A DNA stretch of 21,973 nucleotides from Anaerococcus vaginalis (lineage in GTDB: Bacteria > Bacillota > Clostridia > Tissierellales > Peptoniphilaceae), in NCBI GenBank assembly GCA_018363915.1, contig JAGZMY010000018.1, positions 1 to 21,973 of the forward strand, read 5' to 3'. The position numbers were made by a program, and so were the translations under genes. The notes under the pieces were generated by a model. The model did not search any database and had not been told where the DNA came from. It saw only the letters and a program-made list of their open reading frames with translations. Shown here piece by piece: positions 14,803 through 21,973 of this stretch (position 1 is its first letter; each line of letters starts with the position of its first letter).

Positions 14803-14865
14803 GGGTATATAAATATACATAGAATGAAAAAATGTTTTCATCGACAAAACGGAGGTTATTTTATT

Positions 14866-16926
14866 ATGAAAGATTATAAAACAAACAAATTAAGGAATTT
14901 AGCTTTAGTAGGGCATTCAGGAGCAGGAAAAACTTCCTTGACTGAATCTTTGCTATATTTTACAAAGGCTATTAACAGGGTTGGAAAAGTAGCGGATGGT
15001 AATACTGTATCTGACTATGAAAAACAAGAAATTAAAAGAAAAATTTCTATCCAAACCTCAATAATTCCTGTTGAATATAAGGATTACAAGGTAAACTTTA
15101 TCGATGCTCCTGGATTTTTTGATTTTGAAGGAGAAGTATTAAATGCTCTTAGAGCAAGCGAATCAGCTTTGTTTGTAATTGATGGAGAAAATGGAATCGA
15201 AGTAGGAACTGAAAAATATTGGAAATATACAGAAAATATTTCTTTGCCAAGAATTATTTTTGTAAATAAATTGGATAAAGAAAATGCCAAATTCAATCAA
15301 GTAGTTAGTGACCTACACATAGATTTCTCCAAAAAAATAATCCCACTAACCTTAACCCTTGGTGAAGGCGAAAATTTTGAAGGTTTGATCGATGTTATAG
15401 ATAAAAAAGCTTTTAAATATGTTAATGGCAAGGTAGAAGAGGTTGAAATACCTGAAATTAGAGTTGAAGAAGTAAATGCTGTTTATGAAGAAATTCAAGA
15501 AGTTGTTGCTGAAAGTGATGATGAATTGATGGATAAATATTTCTCGGGCGAAAGTTTTACTGAAGAAGAATTTAAAGAAGGTTTTAGAAAGGCAATTATA
15601 AATGGTAATGCTGTTCCTTTAGTTGCTGGTAGCTTGGAGAAAAATATTGGTCTTGATTTGTTGATGGATGTCATTACAAAATATATGCCATCTCCTGATC
15701 ACAAGGCTGCAAACATTGGATTTAGAGTTACTGATGATTATGAGGAATTTGAAGTTAGCGAAGATAGTCCTTTTTCTGCTGTTGTATTTAAAACAATTGC
15801 TGATCCATTTTTGGGTAAGATTTCAATATTTAAGGTTTTATCTGGAGCTATTAAAAAAGATCAAAATTTCTATGATATAAGTAAGGACAAGGAATTAAAG
15901 GCTTCAAATATTTTCTATTTAAGAGGAAAAGAACAATTTAAAGCGGAAAAAATTGTTGCTGGAGATATTGGAGCATTTTCTAAACAGGATATTCTTCAAA
16001 CTGGAGATTCTTTATGCACAAAAGAAAGTCCTATAGAATATAAGAAAATTAAATATCCAAGACCGGTCTTATATTATGCAATTGAGGCTGAAAGTAAAAA
16101 TGATGAGGATAAAATCTCAGCTGCTTTGAAAAAATTATCAGAAGAAGATCCTACTTTTGAAGATAGAAGAGATGCTGAAACCCACCAAGAAGTTTTGGCA
16201 GGACTTGGCAATGTTCAACTTGAAGTTTTGATGGACAAATTAAAAGAAAATTATTCTGTTAATACAAAAATTGTTGATTTAAAAATCCCTTACAGAGAAA
16301 CTATCAAGGGAAAATCTGATGTTCAAGGTAAACACAAAAAACAATCTGGTGGTGCTGGTCAATATGGAGATGTATTTATTAGATTTGAACCATGCGATGA
16401 AGAATTTGTTTTTGATGAGGAAGTATTTGGTGGAGCAGTTCCTAAAAATTATTTCCCTGCTGTAGAAAAGGGACTTCGCGATTCTATGGACGAAGGTCCT
16501 CTTGCAGGATATAAGGTTGTTGGAATAAAGGCTACTTTGTATGATGGCTCTTACCACCCAGTAGATTCAAACGAACAAGCTTTCAAATCAGCTGCAAGAC
16601 TTGCTTTCAAAAAAGGAATCGTTGAAGCAAAACCAATTTTGCTTGAGCCTATAATGAAACTTGAAATTAAAGTTGATGAGAAGTACATGGGCGATGTAAT
16701 GGGAGATATGAACAAAAGACGTGGAAAGATTTTGGGTATGGAACCACAAGAAGACGGCTCACAAATCATTTCAGCTCTTGCACCAGAAAGTGAAGTTTTA
16801 AAATATTCAATAGATTTAAGATCAATGACACAGGCTCGTGGATCATTCTCAATGGAATTTGATAAATATGAAGAAGTTCCAAAAGAAATAACAGAAAAAA
16901 TTATTGAGGAAAATAAAAAAGAATAA
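14866..16926 (+). CDS. EF-G-like translational GTPase (EF-G2/FusA2 type, not canonical EF-G)
   Basis: This 686-residue GTPase has the five-domain EF-G layout. G1 is GHSGAGKT (16-23), G3 DAPGF (80-84) and G4 NKLDK (134-138). Domain IV has KHKKQSGGAGQYGDV, and domain V has YMGDVMGDMNKRRGKILGME. Canonical EF-G has AHIDAGKTTTTE and a switch I with RGITI. Here these are GHSGAGKTSLTE and RKISIQ, and the DWMEQE region reads SDYEKQE, which marks the EF-G-like paralogue group. Its role in translation is uncertain. The ATG at 14866 is preceded by GGAGG (14851-14855, 10-base gap). An upstream ATG at 14824 lacks a ribosome site. Genes around it are not ribosomal (no rpsL, rpsG or tuf), which fits a paralogue. 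The branching-enzyme gene follows after 26 bases. Confidence 0.85.
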   Translation: MKDYKTNKLRNLALVGHSGAGKTSLTESLLYFTKAINRVGKVADGNTVSDYEKQEIKRKISIQTSIIPVEYKDYKVNFIDAPGFFDFEGEVLNALRASESALFVIDGENGIEVGTEKYWKYTENISLPRIIFVNKLDKENAKFNQVVSDLHIDFSKKIIPLTLTLGEGENFEGLIDVIDKKAFKYVNGKVEEVEIPEIRVEEVNAVYEEIQEVVAESDDELMDKYFSGESFTEEEFKEGFRKAIINGNAVPLVAGSLEKNIGLDLLMDVITKYMPSPDHKAANIGFRVTDDYEEFEVSEDSPFSAVVFKTIADPFLGKISIFKVLSGAIKKDQNFYDISKDKELKASNIFYLRGKEQFKAEKIVAGDIGAFSKQDILQTGDSLCTKESPIEYKKIKYPRPVLYYAIEAESKNDEDKISAALKKLSEEDPTFEDRRDAETHQEVLAGLGNVQLEVLMDKLKENYSVNTKIVDLKIPYRETIKGKSDVQGKHKKQSGGAGQYGDVFIRFEPCDEEFVFDEEVFGGAVPKNYFPAVEKGLRDSMDEGPLAGYKVVGIKATLYDGSYHPVDSNEQAFKSAARLAFKKGIVEAKPILLEPIMKLEIKVDEKYMGDVMGDMNKRRGKILGMEPQEDGSQIISALAPESEVLKYSIDLRSMTQARGSFSMEFDKYEEVPKEITEKIIEENKKE

Positions 16927-16952
16927 AAAATAGTATAGAAAAGGGGCAAATA

Positions 16953-18944
16953 ATGAAAGATTGGAAGATTTTGGAAATTGATCCTTGGATCAAGGATTAT
17001 AAAAATGATATAAATCTGAGAATGGATGAATATGAAAAACAAAAGTCTAGACTTTTGAAAAAAGGCGAAAAATTAAAAGATTTTGCCAATGCCCACAATT
17101 ATTATGGCTTTCACAAGGTAAAAACTGGATGGATTTATAGGGAATGGGCTCCAAATGCCAAGGGACTTTATCTAATTGGAGATTTTAACAATTGGGATAG
17201 ACATTCTCATCCTCTAAAGAAAATTAATGACGAAGATTGGGAGATTTTTGTTAAAGGAATTAGGACTATTCCACACAAATCCAGAGTGAAAGTTATGGTT
17301 GACTATGGAGAAAGCATCCAAGATAGGATTCCTCTTTTTGCAAGAAGGGTTGAAAGAGATGAAAATTTAGATTTTTCTGCAATTGTAGAAAATCCTAGGA
17401 AAAAATTTAAATGGACAGATGATAAATTTAAAATTAAAAACCACGATCTTCTAATCTATGAAGCCCACATTGGTATGGCTTGTGAAAGAGAGGGTGTTGG
17501 AACTTACAAAGAATTTGAAAAAAATATTTTGCCAAGAATTAAAAAAGAAGGCTACAATACAGTTCAACTTATGGCTATAGCTGAACATCCATATTATGGA
17601 TCTTTTGGCTACCAAGTTTCAAATTTCTTTGCCCCTTCTTCTTGGTATGGAGAAAATGATGATTTAAAATCTTTAATAAATACTGCTCACGAAATGGGTT
17701 TAAATGTGATAATGGATTTGGTTCATTCCCATGCTGTAAAAAATACTATTGAGGGAATAAATCTTTTTGATGGAACAGACTACCAATTTTTCCATGAAGG
17801 CGATGAGGGAAATCATCCTGATTGGGATTCTAAATTATTTGATTATCACAAACCTGGAGTATGCCATTTTCTTCTTTCAAATATAAAATATTGGCTTGAG
17901 GAATTTCATTTTGATGGTTTTAGATTTGATGGAGTTACATCAATGATTTATAAAAATCACGGTAGGGGAGAAAATTTTGATAATTATTCAAAATATTTTT
18001 CTATGAATACTGATATTGAAGCTTTAAATTATCTTCAACTTGCCAATGAACTTATAAGAGAAGTTAAGAAAAATGCCATAACAATTGCTGAAGATATGTC
18101 AGCTATGCCTGGAATGTGCCTACCAATCAAAGATGGAGGAATTGGTTTTGACTATAGACTTTCTATGGGAATGCCAGATTTTTGGGAAAAGGCCCTAGAA
18201 AAACGAGATGAAGATTGGGACATGGGAAAAATGTGGTACGAGCTTTCAACTTCTAGACCATCTGAAGCTAGAATTTCTTATGTAGAAAGCCACGACCAAG
18301 CTCTTGTCGGTTCAAAAACTACGATTTTTAGACTTGCAGATTCTTCCATGTATTGGGATATGGAAAAAACAACCCACAATATCATAATTGATAGGGCGAT
18401 TGCTCTTCACAAAATGATAAGATGGATTACAATATCCATGGGCGCTGAATCTTATTTGAATTTTATGGGAAACGAATTTGGTCATCCTGAATGGATAGAT
18501 TTTCCGCGAGAAGGCAATAATTATTCTTTCCATTACGCAAGACGTCTTTGGTCTTTGGCTGACAATGACCTATTAAAATACGATTGGCTTTTGAAATGGG
18601 ATGAAAAAATGATTGACCAAATCAAAAAAAATAAGCAATTAGGAAATGATATTTTTAGGCTATGGCTTGATAATGATAGGAAAGTTATTGCCTACAGAAA
18701 TGGGGATATAGTTTATATTTTCAATTTCCACCCACAAAATTCCTACGATTCTTTCCAAGTGCCAATCCACGATAAGGGAAAATTTAAAGTGATTTTGGAT
18801 ACTGACGATGAAGAATTTGGTGGACTTGGAAGAATTTCGAAAGATTTTATTTATGAATCCAAAAATTTAGAAAATACTGACTACGATGGAATTGAAATTT
18901 ATATTCCATCAAGAACGGCCCTTGCCCTAAAGAAGGTAAAATAA
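16953..18944 (+). CDS. glgB: 1,4-alpha-glucan branching enzyme, eukaryote-like GH13_8 type
   Basis: This 663-residue cytoplasmic enzyme cuts alpha-1,4 glucan chains and re-attaches them by alpha-1,6 bonds. An N-terminal CBM48-like domain (about 45-150; YREWAPNAKGLYLIGDFNNW) precedes the GH13 barrel. Catalytic residues are D326 (FRFDGV), E380 (IAEDMS) and D448 (ESHDQA). Region I is DLVHSH (255-260). Phrases such as EAHIGMACEREGVGTYKEF, YNTVQLMAIAEHPYYGSFGY and LLSNIKYWLEEFHFDGFRFD are far closer to animal and fungal GBE1 than to E. coli GlgB. No glgA, glgC or glgP is adjacent. AAGGGG (16941-16946) precedes the ATG. It shares the last base of its stop with the next ATG. Confidence 0.93.
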   Translation: MKDWKILEIDPWIKDYKNDINLRMDEYEKQKSRLLKKGEKLKDFANAHNYYGFHKVKTGWIYREWAPNAKGLYLIGDFNNWDRHSHPLKKINDEDWEIFVKGIRTIPHKSRVKVMVDYGESIQDRIPLFARRVERDENLDFSAIVENPRKKFKWTDDKFKIKNHDLLIYEAHIGMACEREGVGTYKEFEKNILPRIKKEGYNTVQLMAIAEHPYYGSFGYQVSNFFAPSSWYGENDDLKSLINTAHEMGLNVIMDLVHSHAVKNTIEGINLFDGTDYQFFHEGDEGNHPDWDSKLFDYHKPGVCHFLLSNIKYWLEEFHFDGFRFDGVTSMIYKNHGRGENFDNYSKYFSMNTDIEALNYLQLANELIREVKKNAITIAEDMSAMPGMCLPIKDGGIGFDYRLSMGMPDFWEKALEKRDEDWDMGKMWYELSTSRPSEARISYVESHDQALVGSKTTIFRLADSSMYWDMEKTTHNIIIDRAIALHKMIRWITISMGAESYLNFMGNEFGHPEWIDFPREGNNYSFHYARRLWSLADNDLLKYDWLLKWDEKMIDQIKKNKQLGNDIFRLWLDNDRKVIAYRNGDIVYIFNFHPQNSYDSFQVPIHDKGKFKVILDTDDEEFGGLGRISKDFIYESKNLENTDYDGIEIYIPSRTALALKKVK

Positions 18945-19462
18945 TGAGAATACTTGCTCTTGGAGATTCCTTTACCCAAGGTTATCTTGTAGAATGCAAT
19001 AATTACACCCGCTTTTTAACTAAGGCGGGTTTTGAAATTATAAATTTTGGAATAAACGGTTCTACAAGTTCTGATATGGTTAAAAGGTATGAAAAAATCA
19101 AAAATAAATACAAAAATGTAGATTATCTGATAATATTTGGTGGCTCAAATGACTTTTTGAATGGGCAAAGTGTGAATCTTGCATATTCAAATGTCAAAAG
19201 TATATTAAATTTATCTACTGCCAGAAAAAATATTATAATAATACCGCCTTTAATAGAGGAGGAAGATTCTTATCCGATTTATGGATATGTAAATGAGAAA
19301 ATAAATGAATTTGCAAAAAAACTTTTGGACTTTGATTGTTTGAAAGTCGATTCAAGAAAAATCAAGCCCTATTATCTTGATGGCTTGCACATGGGGAAAA
19401 TTTTTCACGAAAAGCTTGCTTGTGAAATTTTAAAAATTATAGAGGATGATATAAATGAATGA
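18944..19462 (+). CDS. SGNH/GDSL-family hydrolase
   Basis: This 172-residue esterase-like protein has all SGNH blocks: block I GDSFTQG with nucleophile S9, block II Gly in NFGINGS (about 36-39), block III GGSNDF with N69, and block V DGLHMG with D146 and H149. No signal peptide or membrane segment is visible, so it should act in the cytoplasm. The family removes acyl or acetyl groups from lipids, sugars or glycans. The substrate here is unknown. It starts inside the branching-enzyme stop codon (TAATG) with AGAAGG upstream, so the two are translated together. A link to a modified glucan is a guess. Confidence 0.9.
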   Translation: MRILALGDSFTQGYLVECNNYTRFLTKAGFEIINFGINGSTSSDMVKRYEKIKNKYKNVDYLIIFGGSNDFLNGQSVNLAYSNVKSILNLSTARKNIIIIPPLIEEEDSYPIYGYVNEKINEFAKKLLDFDCLKVDSRKIKPYYLDGLHMGKIFHEKLACEILKIIEDDINE

Positions 19463-20330
19463 ATTAGAAGATATAGAAAATATTGACAAGATGGTTGCAA
19501 AAAGCTCTCTTTTACCAGATTTTATGAGAAATAAAATTACTATAAATATTATTTCTGTCCTAATTGTTTTGTTATTGTGTTTTATTACATTAAAATTAGT
19601 TCATAAAATAATAAGAAAATTTTTTGAGAGAAACAAAAGCAAAGCAAAAAGAAATACAGCAAAACTTGAAACCCTATCAAGGATTTTTTATTCTATAATT
19701 AGGATACTTATAATTTTTATTGCTATAACTATGATTTTGGATATTTTTGGAGTCAACACATCAAGTCTTATAGCTACAGCAGGAATTGGTGGTATCGCCA
19801 TAGCTCTTGGTGCTCAAACCCTTATTGCAGATTTTGTGAAGGGAGTTTTGATAATATTTGATGACAAGATAAGAGTTGGCGAATGGGTTTCATGCTCTGG
19901 AGTTGAGGGAACTGTCGAAGAGGTTAATCTTAGAATTACAAAAATTAGAGATTACAACGGCTCACTTCACATTATTCCGAATTCAAATATAACAAATGTC
20001 CAAAATTTTGATAGGGGAGCTCAAAAAAGCGAGGCATTTTTTTGCGTATCTAATGATACAAAGCTTGATGAAGTAAAAGCGATGATAAAAAGCGTATCTC
20101 AACAAATAAAAACAATGCCAAAATATAAAAATGCTTTTGTAGAAGATTTGAGCTTTTTTGAAATACACGAATTTAAGGATTTCTCCTACACAGTAAGGGT
20201 GACATCCTTGGTAAAAGCAGGAATGCAATGGGAGATTTCAAGAAAAGTAAGAGAGCTTATAAAAGAAGAGATGGAAAAAAGAAAAATAAAAAGTAGCTTA
20301 TTAGAAGAGGAAATTTATGAAAAAATATAA
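19455..20330 (+). CDS. mscS: Small-conductance mechanosensitive channel (MscS family)
   Basis: This 291-residue membrane channel opens under tension to release solutes after osmotic downshock. There are three helices, at about 28-50, 78-99 and 102-135. The pore helix carries the family stretch GIGGIAIALGAQTLIADFVKG, written here as GGIAIALGAQTLIADFVKG. The beta domain follows (VGEWVSCSGVEGTVEEVNLR, then LHIIPNSNITNVQN). A cytoplasmic alpha/beta domain ends the protein, and the length is near the standard 286. GAGG lies 10 bases before the ATG. It overlaps the hydrolase gene by 8 bases and the DUF951 gene by 14. Confidence 0.93.
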   Translation: MNELEDIENIDKMVAKSSLLPDFMRNKITINIISVLIVLLLCFITLKLVHKIIRKFFERNKSKAKRNTAKLETLSRIFYSIIRILIIFIAITMILDIFGVNTSSLIATAGIGGIAIALGAQTLIADFVKGVLIIFDDKIRVGEWVSCSGVEGTVEEVNLRITKIRDYNGSLHIIPNSNITNVQNFDRGAQKSEAFFCVSNDTKLDEVKAMIKSVSQQIKTMPKYKNAFVEDLSFFEIHEFKDFSYTVRVTSLVKAGMQWEISRKVRELIKEEMEKRKIKSSLLEEEIYEKI

Positions 20331-20541
20331 ATTAAACGATATAGTTAGCCTAAAAAAATCTCATCCGTGCGGAGAAAATAAATGGAAAATCGAAAGAATG
20401 GGTGCAGATATGAAGTTAAGATGTTTGGGTTGTGATAAATTAGTTTGGCTAAAAAGAACAGATTTTGACAAAAGGATTAGAAAAATTCAAGATAAAAACG
20501 GGAAATTTGTATCGATAGTAAATTACAATCCAGAAGATTAG
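20317..20541 (+). CDS. DUF951 family small protein
   Basis: This 74-residue basic protein matches the DUF951 family of Firmicutes: DIVSLKKSHPCGENKWKIER, then GADMKLRCLGCDKLVWLKR. Three cysteines (one in HPCG, two in CLGC) suggest a small metal-binding or nucleic-acid-binding fold. The function is unknown. GAGG lies 7 bases before the ATG, and the start overlaps the mscS end by 14 bases. DUF951 genes are, as I recall, often found next to mscS-type genes, so the linkage is probably old and not specific to this strain. Confidence 0.88.
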   Translation: MKKYKLNDIVSLKKSHPCGENKWKIERMGADMKLRCLGCDKLVWLKRTDFDKRIRKIQDKNGKFVSIVNYNPED

Positions 20542-20560
20542 AGGAGAAAAAAAGGAATTA

Positions 20561-21880
20561 ATGATAAACGACAAGATAAAAGATGATTATATAAAAATAA
20601 TAAACGAAGATTATAAAGACTATAGAAAAGATTACCAAAATTTATTAGACAAAAGAAAAGAATATGGAGCAACCTACAAAGAAGAAGTTCTACCTACCTT
20701 GTATGATGCGTATTTTTACGACAAAAAAGATTTCAAACTCTATGATGAAATGATAAATATTTTTATGTCTATAGTAGAAAAAGTCACAAAAGAATACCTA
20801 GAAAACGAAAATTACAGAAAATTATTTGACCTGGATCCTTTGACCGAAAAATTAATCCTAAAAGATCCAGGTTATGATATTTCAACACCAATAGCAAGAT
20901 TTGACGTAATGTATGATGGCAAAAAAGACTATAAATTTTGCGAGCTAAACACAGACGGCTCATCAGCTATGCTAGAAGATAAGTCTTTGGCAGATTTGAT
21001 GAAAGATTCCAAAGCTATAAAAAAACTAGAAGAAAAATATCAAATAAATCATATAAACCTATTAGAAAGTTTGGTAGATTCAATAGAAGATTTATATTTT
21101 TCAATAAAAGGCAAAAAAGAAAAAATAAACATAGCCATAGTCGACATAATAGAATTTGACAACATAGAATTTGAAACCATAAAAAAACTATTTCAAAAAA
21201 GAGGTCACAATTGCAAAATTGCAAACCTAAAAGATTTAGAAAGAAAAAATAATGGTCTATATATAGAAGATATGAAAATTGACTTAGTCTATAGAAGACT
21301 TGTCACAAGCGATTTAATAGAAAACAAAGAATTAGGAAAAAATTTAATAGATGCCTATTTAAATGACGAAATAATAAGCATAGGCTCATTTAGGTCAACA
21401 CTTTTTTACACAAAAGATATATTTAGAATCCTAAGACTAGAAGAAAGCCAAAAAATTCTATCAGAAAAAGAAAATGAATTTATAAAAAATCACATACCAT
21501 ATACAGAAAAATTAAATTACGAAAAAGACAGAGAAAAATTGGTAGCAAACAAGGACAAATATATACTAAAACCAATCCAAGGCTACGCATCACACGGAAT
21601 CTACGTAGGAAAAGAACACACAAAAAAAGAATTTGAAAAAATCTTAGAAGAAATAAAAAATAAAAATTACATTTACCAAGAATATTACACAGTAAGCCCA
21701 ATGAAATTTATAAAAATGGAAAAAGAAAAAGCAAGTTTAGAAAACTTTTCATACGTAACAGGCCTATTTGCCTACAATAAAAAATTCATAGCACCATACA
21801 TGAGAATAGGAAACGCAGCAATGATAAGTTCGGCAAGAGAATACTACGTAGTAAGCTCTCTAGAAATAAAAGAAAAATAA
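20561..21880 (+). CDS. Circularly permuted ATP-grasp-like enzyme (glutathionylspermidine-synthase/peptide-ligase type)
   Basis: This 439-residue cytoplasmic protein fits an ATP-dependent carboxylate-amine ligase of the permuted ATP-grasp group. Motifs in order: ARFDVMYDG (112-120) and FCELNTDGSSAM (126-137), resembling the substrate/Mg region; DLVYRR (241-246); the ATP-binding ILKPIQGYASHGIYVG (335-350); YQEY (372-375); and YMRIGNAAM (413-421). The N-terminal 100 residues are helical and charged. AAAGGA lies close before the ATG, 19 bases after the DUF951 stop. The coding strand is notably A-rich compared with its neighbours, and Lys content is high. The substrate is unknown. It could ligate an amino acid or polyamine to a small molecule. 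The call rests on motif order, so the superfamily is likely but the reaction is open. Confidence 0.65.
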   Translation: MINDKIKDDYIKIINEDYKDYRKDYQNLLDKRKEYGATYKEEVLPTLYDAYFYDKKDFKLYDEMINIFMSIVEKVTKEYLENENYRKLFDLDPLTEKLILKDPGYDISTPIARFDVMYDGKKDYKFCELNTDGSSAMLEDKSLADLMKDSKAIKKLEEKYQINHINLLESLVDSIEDLYFSIKGKKEKINIAIVDIIEFDNIEFETIKKLFQKRGHNCKIANLKDLERKNNGLYIEDMKIDLVYRRLVTSDLIENKELGKNLIDAYLNDEIISIGSFRSTLFYTKDIFRILRLEESQKILSEKENEFIKNHIPYTEKLNYEKDREKLVANKDKYILKPIQGYASHGIYVGKEHTKKEFEKILEEIKNKNYIYQEYYTVSPMKFIKMEKEKASLENFSYVTGLFAYNKKFIAPYMRIGNAAMISSAREYYVVSSLEIKEK

Positions 21881-21892
21881 ATAAAAAAATAT

Positions 21893-21921
21893 TTGACAAT
21901 AGAAAAAAATAATAATATACT
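21893..21921 (+). promoter_or_regulatory. Consensus sigma-A promoter at the window end
   Basis: TTGACA (21893-21898), exactly 17 bp, then TATACT (21916-21921). This is the best promoter match in the window. It points to a gene beyond the right edge. Its expected start (about 21928) lies inside the hairpin at 21922-21949. Confidence 0.7.
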
Positions 21922-21955
21922 AATATAGCTGTTAACCAACAGCTATATTTTTTTA
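21922..21955 (+). terminator. Perfect 12-bp hairpin with T-run: terminator and possible operator
   Basis: AATATAGCTGTT (21922-21933) pairs perfectly with AACAGCTATATT (21938-21949) around AACC, and T-rich sequence follows. It should terminate the 14866-21880 gene run. Because it covers the start point of the promoter at 21893-21921, it could also be a repressor site or an attenuating hairpin for the next gene. Confidence 0.75.
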
Positions 21956-21973
21956 TCACGTTTAAAAAAGCAA

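Larger units (their letters stand above)
14444..14865. other. Gene-free stretch between the PTS operon and the EF-G-like gene
   Basis: It contains the palindromic element and its flanks, the PTS terminator, an AT-rich spacer (14691-14790) in which I see nothing further, the promoter at 14794-14802, and a 7-bp leader hairpin (ATGAAAA/TTTTCAT, 14823-14840) just before the ribosome site. The in-frame ATG at 14824 has no ribosome site and lies inside that hairpin. Confidence 0.65.

Noticed and set aside
14824..14865. Upstream ATG extending the EF-G-like protein by 14 residues
   Set aside because: It has no ribosome site and lies inside a leader hairpin. GGAGG at 14851 serves the ATG at 14866, where homology begins.
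16551..17042. 163-codon open frame on the minus strand
   Set aside because: It spans the end of the EF-G-like gene and the start of the branching-enzyme gene in antisense, and its Ile/Phe/Ser-rich product is what AT-rich antisense gives.

Overview
The window is about 22 kb of AT-rich, densely coded chromosome from a low-GC Gram-positive anaerobe. The signs are strong GGAGG-type ribosome sites, sigma-A-like promoters, a lipobox lipoprotein, a mannose-family PTS and an XpaC/TelA pair. The protein style suggests Tissierellia/Peptoniphilaceae (Anaerococcus- or Peptoniphilus-like), but that is inference and no marker gene proves it. I see no rRNA, tRNA, CRISPR array, phage gene or transposase.

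Layout, left to right. (1) 1-351 is gene-free and holds hairpins, one arm of an intergenic repeat, a terminator and a promoter. (2) 352-2305 encodes a Wzz-like membrane protein with an acidic tail, a partner BY-kinase-like ATPase with an eroded P-loop, and an SH3 lipoprotein, closed by a terminator. (3) 2397-4246 is a GntR/YtrA-type regulator with its ABC-2 transporter. (4) 4446-5396 is a CorA ion transporter, followed by structured 3' DNA and a bidirectional terminator. (5) On the minus strand, 8173-5680 reads xpaC, telA and a small free-standing FakA middle-domain-like protein. 11145-8287 is a large M16C metalloprotease. (6) 11317-14443 is a mannose-family PTS operon (IIAB, IIC, IID, DUF956/ManO). 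(7) 14444-14865 is gene-free and contains a roughly 200-bp near-palindromic element lodged at the PTS terminator. (8) 14866-21880 is a tightly packed run of six genes: EF-G-like GTPase, eukaryote-type glycogen branching enzyme, SGNH hydrolase, MscS channel, DUF951 protein and a permuted ATP-grasp enzyme. It ends at a perfect hairpin that also sits on the start point of a consensus promoter.

The PTS imports and phosphorylates hexoses, and the branching enzyme implies a glycogen-like store whose other genes must lie elsewhere. CorA, MscS, the YtrA-type ABC exporter and XpaC/TelA are envelope and ion-homeostasis functions.

The most unusual signals are the near-palindromic repeat, whose two copies end exactly 19 nt before a terminator hairpin, the solitary FakA-middle-domain protein joined to telA, and the degenerate kinase with its acidic-tailed Wzz partner. 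I did not find a complete new defence or mobile system.
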